A DNA stretch of 64,000 nt, taken from Lysobacter sp. 5GHs7-4 (GTDB lineage: Bacteria; Pseudomonadota; Gammaproteobacteria; Xanthomonadales; Xanthomonadaceae). Below are positions 26,726-36,334 of this stretch, piece after piece. The notes under the pieces are model-generated. The model saw nothing but the letters and a program-made list of their open reading frames with translations, was not told the DNA's origin and ran no database searches. A program made the translations under genes and the position numbers. The DNA lies in NCBI RefSeq assembly GCF_021284765.1, contig NZ_CP089924.1:3056001-3120000 (forward strand), given 5' to 3'. Numbering within the stretch: position 1 is the stretch's first letter; the number at the start of each line of letters is the position of its first letter.

Positions 26726-28225
26726 TCAACGCACGCTCTCAGGATTGGCCAGCCGTCGCAACCAAGGCATCAGATCGGTAGGCAACAAACCGCGCTCGCC
26801 ACCTTCGCGCGCGGCGGCATCGGCGGCGGCGGAATGCAGCAAGGCGCCGCAGACGGCGGCGTCGAACGCGTCCATGCCTTGCGCACGCAGGGCCGCGACG
26901 GTACCGCTGAGCACATCGCCCATGCCGCCCACCGCCATGCCGGGATTGCCGGCGCCGATCACGTGAGCCGGGGAGTCCGGAGCGACCACGACCGTGCCCG
27001 CGCCTTTCAACACGATCGCGCAACCGTAGCGATCCAACAACGCATGCGCGGCCGCGAGACGATCCGATTGCACGTGCGCGGTATCGATGCCGAGCAAGCG
27101 CGCCGCTTCGCCGGGATGCGGCGTCAGCACGCTGTCGGCGCGCAAGCGCTGCGGCTGTTGCGCCAGCAGATTCAGCGCGTCCGCGTCCAGCAGCAGGGGA
27201 CGCTCGCTGGCGAGCGCAGCGGCATACAGCCCGCGGCCCCAATCGCCCTGCCCCAAACCCGGGCCCAGTGCGACGATATCGGCGCGCTGCAAGGCGTCGC
27301 GCAAACGCGTCGCATCGCCCACCTCGCTCGGCATCGCCTCCGGCAGGCGCGACAGCAAGGCCGTCACATGCTCGCCGCGCGTGGCCACCTCGACCAGACC
27401 CGCGCCGCTGCGCAACGCCGCCTGCGCGCACAGCACGATCGCGCCGCCGCTGCCGCGATCGCCGCCGATGCAGAGCACGCGGCCGTTGCGCCCCTTGTGG
27501 CTGTCGCGCGCGCGCGGCCGCAACCAGCGCGCCAGATCCGTGGCCTGCACCGCGTGCGCGACCGGCGCGACGGCGAAGGTATCGACGCTCAGCTGCAAGT
27601 CCGCTAACGCGCGCTCGCCGGCGCAATCCAACGCCGCGCCGGTGGACAGTCCGATCTTGCGGGCGATGAATTCGATCGTGCCATCGGCGACCACCGCCGG
27701 CGCATGCGCGCTGCCGCGGTCGGCGTCGACGCCGCTGGGCACGTCCAGCGCCAGCACCGGCGCCGACTGCGTATTGATCGCCTCGATCAGCGCCGCCGCA
27801 TCGCGTTCCGGCGCGCGCGACAGGCCGATACCGAACAACGCGTCGACCACCACGTCGGCGCTGAGCGCAGCGCCGTCGAAAATCTCGCTGCGGCCGCCCG
27901 CCTTCTCATATTCGGCCGCCGCACGTTGCGCGAGTTCGCTGCGCGGCGCGTGGGCATCCAGGCGCAGCACGCGCACCTGACGGCCCGCGGCCTGCGCATG
28001 CGCGGCCATGACGTAGCCATCGCCGCCGTTGTTGCCCGGTCCGCAGACCACCAGGATCCGCTGCGCCGACGGCCAACGCCGCAACAGCTCGCGCCATGCC
28101 GCGGCGCCGGCGCGGCGCATCAGTTCGAACGCATCGCCGAGGTCGGCGGCCGCGCGCGTCTCGACCGCGCGCAGCGCCGCAGCGTCGTAAAGCGCGGAAT
28201 CGGGATTGGACGCAGCCGCCGGCAT
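26726..28225 (-). CDS. nnr: Bifunctional NAD(P)H-hydrate epimerase / ADP-dependent dehydratase
   Basis: 499 residues. The N-terminal YjeF epimerase domain (~1-215) has GPGNNGGDGYVMAAHAQAAG, VVVDALFGIGLSR and ALDVPSGVDADRG. The C-terminal ribokinase-like dehydratase (~225-495) has CIGGDRGSGGAIVLCAQAAL, LTPHPGEAARLLG and the ADP/substrate motif NPGMAVGGMGDVLSG. The enzyme repairs the hydrated, inactive forms NADHX and NADPHX in the cytoplasm. Its start at 28225 lies only 25 bp from the divergent queG start. Confidence 0.97.
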   Translation of the reverse strand: MPAAASNPDSALYDAAALRAVETRAAADLGDAFELMRRAGAAAWRELLRRWPSAQRILVVCGPGNNGGDGYVMAAHAQAAGRQVRVLRLDAHAPRSELAQRAAAEYEKAGGRSEIFDGAALSADVVVDALFGIGLSRAPERDAAALIEAINTQSAPVLALDVPSGVDADRGSAHAPAVVADGTIEFIARKIGLSTGAALDCAGERALADLQLSVDTFAVAPVAHAVQATDLARWLRPRARDSHKGRNGRVLCIGGDRGSGGAIVLCAQAALRSGAGLVEVATRGEHVTALLSRLPEAMPSEVGDATRLRDALQRADIVALGPGLGQGDWGRGLYAAALASERPLLLDADALNLLAQQPQRLRADSVLTPHPGEAARLLGIDTAHVQSDRLAAAHALLDRYGCAIVLKGAGTVVVAPDSPAHVIGAGNPGMAVGGMGDVLSGTVAALRAQGMDAFDAAVCGALLHSAAADAAAREGGERGLLPTDLMPWLRRLANPESVR

Positions 28226-28235
28226 CGCCCGATTC

Positions 28236-28241
28236 TATACT
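28236..28241 (+). promoter_or_regulatory. Candidate -10 of queG
   Basis: TATACT (5 of 6 with TATAAT), ending 9 bp before the GTG start. If used, the mRNA would have almost no leader. No good -35 lies at the right distance, so confidence is low. Confidence 0.35.
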
Positions 28242-28250
28242 TGCCGCATC

Positions 28251-29342
28251 GTGAGCCCGCGCCCAGCCAGCCCCGACCCCTCGCCTTCCGCGCCCGACTA
28301 CGCGGCGTTGACCGTGCGCATCCGCGAACTGGCGCGCGAACTGGGCTTCCAACGCTGCGGCATCGCCGGCATCGAGTTGGGGCCGGACGAGGACTACCTG
28401 CGCGACTGGCTGGCGCAGGGGCTGTACGGCTCGATGGACTGGATGGCGCGCCACGGCGAGCTGCGCTCGCGGCCGCAGGAACTGATCCCGGGCACGCTGC
28501 GGGTGATTTCGGTCGGGCTGGACTACGGCCGCAACGACGACGAGGACGCCTGGGCGACGCTGGCCGATCGCGAGCGCGCGTACGTGGCCCGCTACGCGCT
28601 GGGCCGCGACTATCACAAGCTGATGCGCCAGCGCCTGCAGCGGCTGGCGGACCGCATCGGCCAGACCGTGGGGCCGTTCGGCCATCGCGTGTTCGTCGAT
28701 TCGGCGCCGGTGCTGGAACGCGCGCTGGCGCGCAACGCCGGGCTGGGCTGGATCGGCAAGCACACCTGCCTGATCGACAAGGACGGCGGCTCCTGGTTCT
28801 TCCTGGGCGAGATCTATGTCGATCTGCCGCTGCCGATCGACGCGCCGGCCAGCGCGCACTGCGGTACCTGCGTGCGCTGCATCGACGTGTGCCCGACCCA
28901 GGCCATCGTCGCGCCGCATCGCCTGGACGCGCGGCGCTGCATCGCCTATCTGACCATCGAGCACGAGGGCGCGATTCCCGAAGAACTGCGGCCGGCGATC
29001 GGCAACCGCATCTTCGGCTGCGACGATTGCCAGTTGGTCTGCCCCTGGAACAAGTTCGCCAAGCGCACCGACGAACCGGACTTCCGCGCACGCAACGACC
29101 TCGACCGCGCGACTCTGGTGCAGTTGTTCGCCTGGAGCGAGGACGAGTTCCTGCAGCGCACCGAGGGCTCGGCGATCCGCCGCAGCGGGCACGAGCGCTG
29201 GCTGCGCAATATCGCGGTGGCCTTGGGCAATGCGCCGGCCACGCCGGAGGTGATCGCGGCGCTGCGCTCGCGCCGCGATACGCACAGCGCGGTGGTGCGC
29301 GAGCATGTGGAGTGGGCGCTGGCGCGGCATGGCGCGCTTTGA
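28251..29342 (+). CDS. queG: Epoxyqueuosine reductase
   Basis: 363 residues from a GTG start. Cobalamin-dependent [4Fe-4S] enzyme that makes the last step of queuosine synthesis on tRNA. Motifs include LGFQRCGIAGIELG at the N-terminus, ARYALGRDYHKLMRQRLQRL, DSAPVLERALARNAGLGWIG, the first ferredoxin cluster in HCGTCVRCIDVCPTQAI and the second in CDDCQLVCPWNKF. HEAT-like helices end the protein. GTG at 28251 is chosen over a TTG at 28206, which would lie inside the divergent nnr gene. No stop-overlapping partner follows; three intergenic repeats lie downstream. Confidence 0.95.
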   Translation: MSPRPASPDPSPSAPDYAALTVRIRELARELGFQRCGIAGIELGPDEDYLRDWLAQGLYGSMDWMARHGELRSRPQELIPGTLRVISVGLDYGRNDDEDAWATLADRERAYVARYALGRDYHKLMRQRLQRLADRIGQTVGPFGHRVFVDSAPVLERALARNAGLGWIGKHTCLIDKDGGSWFFLGEIYVDLPLPIDAPASAHCGTCVRCIDVCPTQAIVAPHRLDARRCIAYLTIEHEGAIPEELRPAIGNRIFGCDDCQLVCPWNKFAKRTDEPDFRARNDLDRATLVQLFAWSEDEFLQRTEGSAIRRSGHERWLRNIAVALGNAPATPEVIAALRSRRDTHSAVVREHVEWALARHGAL

Positions 29343-29373
29343 GGACAAGGCGATCGAATCGCGACGCTTTGGG

Positions 29374-29399
29374 GTAGGAGCGGCGTAAGCCGCGACCGT
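29374..29399. repeat. GTAGGAGCGGCGTAAGCCGC palindromic repeat
   Basis: GTAGGAGCGGCGTAAGCCGC then GACCG. Same family, opposite orientation, as the six copies at 53290-53776. First of three different repeat types within 160 bp after queG. Confidence 0.7.
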
Positions 29400-29438
29400 C
29401 CATGGCGCCTGCGTCGGACGATCGTGAAGCGCGCTGAA

Positions 29439-29471
29439 GTCCCTGGATCCCCGTCTTCGCGGGGATGACGG
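29439..29471. repeat. REP palindrome CCCCGTCTTCGCGGGG
   Basis: AGTCCCTGGATCCCCGTCTT followed by CGCGGGGATGACGG. Same family as the pair at 4335-4534 and the copy at 36190-36223. Confidence 0.7.
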
Positions 29472-29500
29472 ATCGGGAGATCGCGCGCTCACACCCGGTC

Positions 29501-29532
29501 GATGCGGTGCGCCTGTGGCTTACCGCATCCTA
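29501..29532. repeat. GATGCGGT...ACCGCATC palindromic repeat, second copy
   Basis: GATGCGGTGCGCCTGTGGCT, then TACCGCATCCTA. Stem of 8 bp; same family as 20148-20180, in reverse. Confidence 0.65.
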
Positions 29533-29563
29533 CGAGGCAGATACATCGGTCAGCGGATACGCA

Positions 29564-31081
29564 TCAACCCCGCAGCTGCGCGATCAACTCGCGCGTCACC
29601 GGATCGTCGGCTTCGACTTCCCCGGCCAGCGCCGGCAGCAGGCGGCTGGCGACCTGCTTGCCCAGTTCGACGCCGAACTGGTCGAAAGCGTTGATGTCCC
29701 AGAACACCGACTGCAGGTAGACGCTGTGCTCGTACAGTGCGAGCAAGGCGCCCAGCGAGCGCGGGTCGAGCGCGTCGAGCAGGATCGTGGTGCTGGGCCG
29801 TCCGCCGGCATAGGCGCGGTGCGGATCGTTGCTGCCCTGGCCGTTGGCGAAGGCTTCGGTCTGCGCCAGCAGGTTGGACTGCAGCGCCAGATGGTTCTGC
29901 GAATACGGCGCATCGCTGCGGATCACGCCGATGAAGTCGCCGGGCACGATCGAACTGCCCTGGTGCAGCGCCTGGAAGAAGCTGTGCTGCGTATCGGTGC
30001 CCACCCCGCCCCACCACACCGGCACGGTGTCGGCGACGATGGCGCTGCCGTCCAGGCGCGTGGATTTGCCCAGGCTTTCCATCACCAACTGCTGCAGGTA
30101 GTTCGACAGCAGCTTGAGGCGGTCGTCGTAGGCCAGCACGGCCTGGGTCGCGTAGCCCAGGCCGTTACGGTTCCAGATCGCGGTCAGCGCGTGCCAGGCG
30201 GCCAGGTTGTCGGCCGGCGCGGCGTTCAACACGTGCGCGTCCATCTCGGCGGCGCCGTCGAGGAAGGCCTCGAACGCGTCCATGCCGATCGCCAGCGCGA
30301 TCGGCAGGCCGACCGCCGACCACAGCGAGTAACGGCCGCCGACCCAGTCCCACATCGGCAGGATGCGTTCGGGCGGAATGCCGAACGCCGCCGCCGGGCG
30401 GTCGACGTTGGCGCTGATCGCGTACAGGCGCTGCGCGGCGTGCTGGCCCAGCCAGTCGCGTACCACGGCGCCGTTGAGCAGGGTTTCCTGGGTGCCGAAG
30501 GTCTTGGAGATCAGCAGCGCGGCGGTGCGTGCCGGATCGAGGCCGGCGAGGATGCGCTGCGCGGCGTGGCCGTCGACGTTGGACAGGAAATGCACGCGGA
30601 ACCGGCCGGGCGCGGCGCCGATCAGCGCATCGGCGGCCAGGCGCGGACCCAGGTCGGAGCCGCCGATGCCGACGCTGACGATGTCGGTGACGTCGCTGGC
30701 CTCCAGCGCTTCGACGATCGCGCGCATGCGCTTGCGCGCCTGCAAGGCCTGCGCATGCGCGTCGCGCGCGACGGACGCTGGCGAGAAATCGCCGCGCAGC
30801 GCGGTATGCAGCGCCGGACGGCCTTCGGTGACGTTGACGGTCTCGCCGTCGAACAGCGCGCGCAGGCGCGGCGCGAAACCGGCGTCCTGGGCGGCGGCGA
30901 ACAGCTGCGCCAGCGCTTCGCGGTCGTAGTGCTGGCGCGCGAAGCTGGCGTAGACCGGTCCGACCCGCAGGGCGAAATCCCGTGCTCGGGCCGGATCGGC
31001 CGCGATCAGCTGCGACAGGCTGGTGTTGGCGACGCGCCCCGCCTGGGCGCTCAGTTGGCTCAGTCGGGATGCGTCGCTCAT
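29564..31081 (-). CDS. pgi: Glucose-6-phosphate isomerase
   Basis: 505 residues. Interconverts glucose-6-phosphate and fructose-6-phosphate. Phosphate-binding [18 protein letters not shown], the second signature [20 protein letters not shown] and [20 protein letters not shown] (catalytic His region) are intact, as is the C-terminal [20 protein letters not shown]. It begins 8 bp after the panD stop and is the last gene of the pcnB-folK-panBCD-pgi run. Confidence 0.97.
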   Translation of the reverse strand: MSDASRLSQLSAQAGRVANTSLSQLIAADPARARDFALRVGPVYASFARQHYDREALAQLFAAAQDAGFAPRLRALFDGETVNVTEGRPALHTALRGDFSPASVARDAHAQALQARKRMRAIVEALEASDVTDIVSVGIGGSDLGPRLAADALIGAAPGRFRVHFLSNVDGHAAQRILAGLDPARTAALLISKTFGTQETLLNGAVVRDWLGQHAAQRLYAISANVDRPAAAFGIPPERILPMWDWVGGRYSLWSAVGLPIALAIGMDAFEAFLDGAAEMDAHVLNAAPADNLAAWHALTAIWNRNGLGYATQAVLAYDDRLKLLSNYLQQLVMESLGKSTRLDGSAIVADTVPVWWGGVGTDTQHSFFQALHQGSSIVPGDFIGVIRSDAPYSQNHLALQSNLLAQTEAFANGQGSNDPHRAYAGGRPSTTILLDALDPRSLGALLALYEHSVYLQSVFWDINAFDQFGVELGKQVASRLLPALAGEVEADDPVTRELIAQLRG

Positions 31082-31089
31082 GCGTGGTC

Positions 31090-31470
31090 TCAGGCCGCCT
31101 GCGCCGGCATCGAAGTGTTGGTGTGGGTCAGCTGATTGTGCCGGTCGACGTAGACCAGGGTCGGCTTGAACTTGGCCGCTTCGGCCTCGTCGCAGACGCC
31201 GTAGGCGCAGATGATCACCAGGTCGCCGGGCTGGGCCTTGTGCGCGGCCGCGCCGTTGACCGAGATCACGCCGCTGCCCTCTTCGCCGCGGATGGCGTAG
31301 GTGACGAAGCGCTGGCCGTTGTTCACGTTGTAGATGTGGACCTGTTCGTACTCGCGGATGCCGGAGATGTCGAGCAGGCGGCCGTCGATCGCGCAGGAGC
31401 CTTCGTAGTGAAGCTCGGCGTGGGTGACCGTGGCGCGGTGGATCTTGGCCTTGAGCAGGTTGAGTTGCAT
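31090..31470 (-). CDS. panD: Aspartate 1-decarboxylase
   Basis: 126 residues. Makes beta-alanine for pantothenate. The pyruvoyl-forming self-cleavage site is Gly24-Ser25 in HYEGSCAID; the rest includes [20 protein letters not shown] and [19 protein letters not shown]. The ATG at 31470 is chosen, giving [20 protein letters not shown], the normal N-terminus; an ATG three codons upstream lacks support. It lies between panC and pgi. Confidence 0.97.
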   Translation of the reverse strand: MQLNLLKAKIHRATVTHAELHYEGSCAIDGRLLDISGIREYEQVHIYNVNNGQRFVTYAIRGEEGSGVISVNGAAAHKAQPGDLVIICAYGVCDEAEAAKFKPTLVYVDRHNQLTHTNTSMPAQAA

Positions 31471-31580
31471 GTGTCTCACTCCGTCCGCGGACGCGCGGGC
31501 GCGAAAGGTCGAAGTCTAGCAGCGCATGGCGCAGTGCAACATAGCCGCCCGGCGCCGCCCCTGGAACGCTGTATCGGCGT

Positions 31581-32429
31581 TCAGGCGGCGAATTCGAGGT
31601 TGTCGATCAGGCGGGTCCGGCCCAGCCGGGCGGCGATCAGGGCCACCCGCGGCGCATCCGCCGGGCCGGTCTCGGGCAGGCCCAGATCGGCGCGCCGGAT
31701 GGCGGCGTAGTCGACGACGAAGCCGGCGCTTTGCAGGCGCTGCACGGCCTCGGCCTCGACCGCCTCACGCGCGCTGCCGGCCTGCGCGGCCTGACGCATC
31801 CACTGCAGGCAGCGATGGATCTCGGCCGCGCGCGGACGCTCTTGCTCGGACAGGTACTGGTTGCGCGAGCTCATCGCCAGGCCGTCGGCCTCGCGCAGGG
31901 TGTCGGCGGCGACGATCTCGATCGGGAACGCCAGGTCGCGCACCAGATAGCGGATCACCGCCAGTTGCTGGTAGTCCTTGCGGCCGAACACCGCCACGTC
32001 GGGACCGACCTGGTTGAACAGGCGCGCGACCACGGTGGCGACGCCGTCGAAATGGCCGGGGCGGTGCGCGCCCTCCAGGCCGTCGGTGACGTGCGGCACG
32101 CGCACCTCGACCGTCGCCTGCGGGCCGTAGGGATACATGGTGTCCACCGTCGGCAGCCACATCAGGTCGGCGCCGGCGGCGGCCAGGCCGGCGGCGTCGG
32201 CCTCCGGCGTGCGCGGGTAGCGGCCGTAGTCCTCGTTGGGGCCGAACTGGGTCGGATTCACGAACACGCTGACCACCACCCGGTCGGCGCGCTCGCGCGC
32301 CAGCCGTACCAGCGAATGATGGCCGGCGTGCAGGTTGCCCATGGTCGGCACGAAGGCGACGCTCAGGCCGTCGCGACGCCAGGCGTCGAGGGTGGAACGC
32401 AGTACGGCCAGGTCGTCGACGGTCAGCAT
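31581..32429 (-). CDS. panC: Pantothenate synthetase
   Basis: 282 residues. Joins pantoate and beta-alanine using ATP. The nucleotidyltransferase motif [64 protein letters not shown] and the KMSKS-like [10 protein letters not shown] are all seen. It is followed by panD (110 bp) and preceded by panB (155 bp), both on the same strand. Confidence 0.97.
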   Translation of the reverse strand: MLTVDDLAVLRSTLDAWRRDGLSVAFVPTMGNLHAGHHSLVRLARERADRVVVSVFVNPTQFGPNEDYGRYPRTPEADAAGLAAAGADLMWLPTVDTMYPYGPQATVEVRVPHVTDGLEGAHRPGHFDGVATVVARLFNQVGPDVAVFGRKDYQQLAVIRYLVRDLAFPIEIVAADTLREADGLAMSSRNQYLSEQERPRAAEIHRCLQWMRQAAQAGSAREAVEAEAVQRLQSAGFVVDYAAIRRADLGLPETGPADAPRVALIAARLGRTRLIDNLEFAA

Positions 32430-32584
32430 GTCTTGCTCGGCGGAAATTCGGAGGAAGTCGGGGACGGCGGCGGCGCGGCCGGAGCCGGCGCCGCAGGCTG
32501 GGGATTACACGCGCTTGCGGCGGCGATCACAACGCCGGCGCCGGAACGCTGGGTTCGAACGGCGCCGGAGTGCGGGTGCCGGCC

Positions 32585-33418
32585 TCAACCGGCGTAGGAA
32601 TGCGCGTCGTCGGGAAAACGGCGCTCGCGCACGGCGTCGGCGTAAGCGCGGAACGCGCCTTCGATCGAGCCGCCCTCGGCCAGGAAATCCTTGACGAACT
32701 TGGGCCGGCGATGGCCCGAGTTCACGCCCAGCAGGTCGTGCAGGACCAACACCTGGCCGTCGCACTGCGGACCGGCGCCGATGCCGACGGTCGGGATCGC
32801 CAGATCGGCGGTGATCGCCGCGGCCACCGGCGTGGGCACGCACTCCAGCACCAGCAAGGCGGCGCCCGCCTCCTGCACCGCGCGCGCGTCCTCGCGCAGG
32901 CGCGCCGCGGCGGCCTCGTCGCGGCCCTGTACCTTGTAGCCGCCCAGGCGCAACACCGACTGCGGGGTCAGGCCCAGGTGCGCGCAGACCGGAATCTCGC
33001 GCTCGACCAGGAAACGGATCACCTCCAGCTTGTGGCCGGCGCCCTCCAGCTTGACCATCGCCGCGCCGGCCTGCAGCAGCGCGGTCGAGGCCTCCAGCGC
33101 GCGCTCGGGCGTGGCGTCTGACTGGAACGGCAGGTCGGCGATCAGCAGCGCCTTGGACAGGCCGCGCGCGACGCAGGCGGTGTGGTATGCGATGTCGGCC
33201 ACGCGCACCGGCAGCGTGCTGTTGTGGCCCTGCACCACCATGCCCAACGAATCGCCGATCAGCACCAGATCGATCCCGGCCGCGTCCATGGTGCGCGCGA
33301 AGCCGGCGTCGTAGCAGGTCAGCATGACCAGGGCCCGGCCTTCGCGCTTGGCGTCGGCGAGCATGGGCACGGTCCAGGCGGTCTTGCGCGGGGTATCGGT
33401 GGGGGCCGAGGTGTACAT
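32585..33418 (-). CDS. panB: 3-methyl-2-oxobutanoate hydroxymethyltransferase
   Basis: 277 residues. Makes ketopantoate, the first committed step of pantothenate synthesis, in the cytoplasm. Metal-site and signature regions [68 protein letters not shown] and [20 protein letters not shown] are intact. The start [20 protein letters not shown] gives a slightly long N-terminus compared with E. coli. Confidence 0.97.
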   Translation of the reverse strand: MYTSAPTDTPRKTAWTVPMLADAKREGRALVMLTCYDAGFARTMDAAGIDLVLIGDSLGMVVQGHNSTLPVRVADIAYHTACVARGLSKALLIADLPFQSDATPERALEASTALLQAGAAMVKLEGAGHKLEVIRFLVEREIPVCAHLGLTPQSVLRLGGYKVQGRDEAAAARLREDARAVQEAGAALLVLECVPTPVAAAITADLAIPTVGIGAGPQCDGQVLVLHDLLGVNSGHRRPKFVKDFLAEGGSIEGAFRAYADAVRERRFPDDAHSYAG

Positions 33419-33479
33419 GGGTCGGGTCTCGCCCGGGCTGTCGCCGGACGCTCGCGGGGGTAGCCCTATAACTTACCGC

Positions 33480-33980
33480 CTAAGCCAGGATTTGTATGTC
33501 GCCGATCTCGAGCCGGGCCAGCGCGTCGCGCGCCGCGCCGATCCCGGGAATGCGCGCATCGGGCGCGACGTCGAGCAGCGGCAGCAACGCGAACGCGCGC
33601 TCGTGCAGGTGCGGATGCGGCAGGCGCAGGCCCGGTTCGTCGAGGCTGCGCTGGCCGTACAACAGCAGGTCCAGGTCCAGCGTGCGCGGCCCCCAGCGGT
33701 CGCTGCCGTCGTCGCGACGGTCGCGGCCGGCCTCGCGTTCGATCGCCAGCATCGCCGTCAGCAGGGCTTGCGGCGGCAACCGGGTTTCCAGCATGGCCAC
33801 GGCGTTGACGAAGTCCGGCTGCGCGGTGACGCCCCAAGCCGGGGTGCGGTACAGCGCCGATGCGCGCAGCAGCCGCGTGTGCGGGAGCGCCGCCAGCGAA
33901 TCGAACGCCGCGCGCAATAGCGCCGCGCTGTCGCCCAGGTTGCTGCCCAAGCCGACGAACGCGACCTCGGCCGTGCTCAT
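33480..33980 (-). CDS. folK: 2-amino-4-hydroxy-6-hydroxymethyldihydropteridine pyrophosphokinase
   Basis: 166 residues. Transfers pyrophosphate to the pterin in folate synthesis. FVGLGSNLGDSAALLRAAFD opens the protein, and the HPPK signature DRWGPRTLDLDLLLYGQ with its metal-binding Asp pair is present. Its ATG overlaps the pcnB stop by 4 bp, so translation is coupled. Confidence 0.96.
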   Translation of the reverse strand: MSTAEVAFVGLGSNLGDSAALLRAAFDSLAALPHTRLLRASALYRTPAWGVTAQPDFVNAVAMLETRLPPQALLTAMLAIEREAGRDRRDDGSDRWGPRTLDLDLLLYGQRSLDEPGLRLPHPHLHERAFALLPLLDVAPDARIPGIGAARDALARLEIGDIQILA

Positions 33981-35347
33981 TCGCCGTCGTGGCCGGCGCT
34001 ACCCGCGGCATCGCTGCCGCCGTTGCGGCGACGGCGGCGGCGCTTGCGCGGCGCGCTGCCCGGCTCGGCGTCCGACGGCGGCTGTGCGTCCAACTGCGCG
34101 GCCAGTTCGTCGCCCGGCGTGCCCTGCGCATCGCGCCAGAACGCGACGTCCGCGGCATGCTCGTCGGACGCGGCCAGGCGCAGATTGAGGAAATCGTAGG
34201 CGGCGCGGAAACGCGGGTGCGACAGCAGGCGGAACACGCGCTTGCGCTGGCGCTGCGAGAAGCGCGTCTGCAGCAGCCAGATCTCCTGCATCGGCAGCGA
34301 GAACCGGCGCGGCAGCGCGATGCGTTCGAGCTGGTGCACGGTGACCCGGTCGGCAGCGCGGCGCTGGGCCTCGACCGCGTGCATGCCCTGCGCCTGCAGC
34401 GCCATCAGCGCGCGGCAGTACGCCGGCCACAGCAGCATCGCGAACAGGAACGCTGGCGACACCGGCTCGTCGTTGGCCACGCGGGTATCGGTGCCCTGCA
34501 GGCCTTCCAGCAACATGCGCCGCAAGGCGCCGCTGCGGTTGGACTTGAGCGCGGCCGCGGTTTCCGGCAGCAGCGCCGGCAGCAGGCCGTAGCGCTCCAG
34601 GCCCAGGAAGCTCTGCACGGCGTGGCCGGACAGGAACAGCTTCAGGCATTCCTCGAACAAGCGCGCCGGCGCGGCATCGGCCAGCAGCGGCGCCAGCCCC
34701 GGGATCGGCGCGGCGGTCGCCGACTCGATCTCGAAGCCGAGCTTGGCCGCCAGGCGCACCGCGCGCAGCATGCGCACCGGATCCTCGCGATAGCGGGTTT
34801 CCGGATCGCCGATCAGGCGCATCAGACGGTTCTGCACGTCCTCGAAGCCGCCGACGTAGTCGCGCACCGAGAAATCCTCGACCGCGTAATACAGCGCGTT
34901 GGCGGTGAAGTCGCGGCGCACCGCATCGTCCTCGATGCTGCCGTAGACGTTGTCGCGCACCAGGCGGCCGCCGTTGTCGGTCTCGCGGTCGCCGCTGCCA
35001 TCGTCGCTGTTGGCGCGGAAGGTCGCGACCTCGATGATCTCGCGCCCGTACACCACGTGCGCCAGGCGGAAACGGCGGCCGATCAGGCGGCAGTTGCGGA
35101 ACAGGCCTTTGACCTGCTCCGGCGTGGCGTCGGTGGCGACGTCGAAGTCCTTGGGGTGGCCGCCGACCAGGATGTCGCGCACCGCGCCGCCGACCAGGTA
35201 GCCGCCGAAGCCGGCGTCGCGCAGCCGGTACAGCACGCGCAGCGCGTTGGGGCTGATCTCCTTGCGCGAGACATTGTGCTGCTCGCGCGGGATCACCCGC
35301 AGCTGCGGATGGACGTAGTCGTGACCGTTGGAATTTTCGGGCTGCAT
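33977..35347 (-). CDS. pcnB: Poly(A) polymerase I
   Basis: 456 residues. Adds 3' poly(A) tails that promote RNA decay. The nucleotidyltransferase core has GFGGYLVGGAVRDILVGGHP, KDFDVATDATPEQVKGLFRN (metal-binding Asp pair) and RLAHVVYGREIIEVATFR, then the RNA-binding helices RRDFTANALYY and DPETRYREDPVRMLRAVRLA. The C-terminus is very basic (APRKRRRRRR), typical of PcnB and likely to bind RNA. It starts MQPENSNGHDYVHPQLRVIP at 35347. First gene of the folK-pan-pgi run; tRNA-Glu lies upstream on the other strand. Confidence 0.96.
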   Translation of the reverse strand: MQPENSNGHDYVHPQLRVIPREQHNVSRKEISPNALRVLYRLRDAGFGGYLVGGAVRDILVGGHPKDFDVATDATPEQVKGLFRNCRLIGRRFRLAHVVYGREIIEVATFRANSDDGSGDRETDNGGRLVRDNVYGSIEDDAVRRDFTANALYYAVEDFSVRDYVGGFEDVQNRLMRLIGDPETRYREDPVRMLRAVRLAAKLGFEIESATAAPIPGLAPLLADAAPARLFEECLKLFLSGHAVQSFLGLERYGLLPALLPETAAALKSNRSGALRRMLLEGLQGTDTRVANDEPVSPAFLFAMLLWPAYCRALMALQAQGMHAVEAQRRAADRVTVHQLERIALPRRFSLPMQEIWLLQTRFSQRQRKRVFRLLSHPRFRAAYDFLNLRLAASDEHAADVAFWRDAQGTPGDELAAQLDAQPPSDAEPGSAPRKRRRRRRNGGSDAAGSAGHDGE

Positions 35348-35501
35348 CGAGCGGTCGTCGCCGCGTTGGGATCGCTGCTGCGGGGCAGTGGATCGCTGTG
35401 GGAAGGTGAACGGCGGCCGGTCCAGACCGGTTGCCGAGCGCTATTCAGCCCCCTATACTAGCAGGCCGCATACGATTGAGAGTCGGATGCGGGTTTACCC
35501 A

Positions 35502-35577
35502 GCTCCCTTCGTCTAGAGGCCTAGGACGTGGCCCTCTCAAGGCTAAAACACGAGTTCGAATCTCGTAGGGAGCGCCA
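35502..35577 (+). tRNA. tRNA-Glu (CTC)
   Basis: 76 nt including encoded CCA. Acceptor GCTCCCT pairs with AGGGAGC; anticodon loop CTCTCAA gives anticodon CTC between stem halves TGGCC and GGCTA (one G-T pair); T loop GTTCGAATC. D-arm CGTCTAGAGGCCTAGGAC matches bacterial tRNA-Glu. Confidence 0.95.
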
Positions 35578-35639
35578 AATTCGGAATGCGAGCCGCCCGC
35601 GGCCTTCCACCCTCACCGGTGCGAACGTTCCAAGACCGA

Positions 35640-35671
35640 AGCCCGCGCAGCGATGCGCGGGCTTTTTCTTT
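35640..35671 (+). terminator. Terminator downstream of tRNA-Glu
   Basis: AGCCCGCGCAGCGATGCGCG then GGCT forms a GC-rich stem, followed by TTTTTCTTT. Confidence 0.85.
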
Positions 35672-35764
35672 AGCCCGGCGGCGGCCGCACACCGGCAATT
35701 GAGAGTCGCTCGCAACAACGGCCGAGGCGGCGCGATCGGCTAGGTTTGCGCCCTCGCCTGTCGC

Positions 35765-35770
35765 TAAACT
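35765..35770 (+). promoter_or_regulatory. Candidate -10 of fdxA
   Basis: TAAACT, 33 bp ahead of the ATG. Tentative; the -35 is not obvious. Confidence 0.3.
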
Positions 35771-35803
35771 AGCCGCGCCCGCTCACCCACGGAAGACCGT
35801 TCC

Positions 35804-36127
35804 ATGCCCTTCGTCGTCACCGAGAACTGCATCAAGTGCAAGTACACCGACTGCGTCGAGGTGTGCCCGGTCGACTGTTTCCACGAAGGCCCGAACTTCC
35901 TGGTGATCGATCCGGACGAGTGCATCGACTGCACCCTGTGCGAACCGGAGTGCCCGATCAACGCGATCTACCCGGAAGACGACGTGCCGGCCGGACAGGA
36001 AGCCTTCGTCGCGCTCAACGCCGAACTCGCCAAGGCCTGGCCGGTGATCACCACCCGCAAAGACGCGCTGGCCGACGCCAAGGACTGGGAAGGCAAGACC
36101 GGCAAGATCGATCTACTGGAGCGCTGA
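35804..36127 (+). CDS. fdxA: 7Fe ferredoxin FdxA
   Basis: 107 residues. The N-terminus [20 protein letters not shown] followed by PVDCFHEG provides the [3Fe-4S]/[4Fe-4S] ligands, and [20 protein letters not shown] provides the second cluster. The C-terminal ~50 residues ([20 protein letters not shown]) are the typical helical extension of Azotobacter-type FdxA. It is a soluble electron carrier. Stands alone between tRNA-Glu and repeats. Confidence 0.97.
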   Translation: MPFVVTENCIKCKYTDCVEVCPVDCFHEGPNFLVIDPDECIDCTLCEPECPINAIYPEDDVPAGQEAFVALNAELAKAWPVITTRKDALADAKDWEGKTGKIDLLER

Positions 36128-36133
36128 GGGCTC

Positions 36134-36157
36134 TGGAATCTGGAATCTGGAATCTGG
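36134..36157. repeat. Heptamer tandem repeat (TGGAATC)x3
   Basis: Three perfect TGGAATC units at 36134-36154 plus a partial TGG, just after fdxA and inside a short inverted GCTCT/AGAGC frame. Confidence 0.8.
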
Positions 36158-36189
36158 CAGAGCTTAAGCCGCGTCGCCTATACCGATCC

Positions 36190-36223
36190 GTCATCCCCGC
36201 GAAGGCGGGGATCCAGTGACTTC
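36190..36223. repeat. REP palindrome CCCCGCGAAGGCGGGG
   Basis: GTCATCCCCGCGAAGGCGGG followed by GATCCAGTGACTTC. Same family as 4335-4534 and 29439-29471. Confidence 0.7.
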
Positions 36224-36280
36224 AGCGCCATCTGCCGCGTCTGCGCGCCCCAGCCGCTAAGTCACGTTACTCACCACGCA

Positions 36281-36310
36281 AACAAAAACGGGCGCCTCGC
36301 GGCGCCCGTT
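36281..36310 (-). terminator. Terminator of the bamC-like gene
   Basis: On the minus strand ACGGGCGCCGCGAGGCGCCC then GT forms the stem, followed by TTTTGTTT. It lies 24 nt after the stop codon. Confidence 0.85.
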
Positions 36311-36334
36311 CTCGCTTCCGCTATCGAGCAAGAA

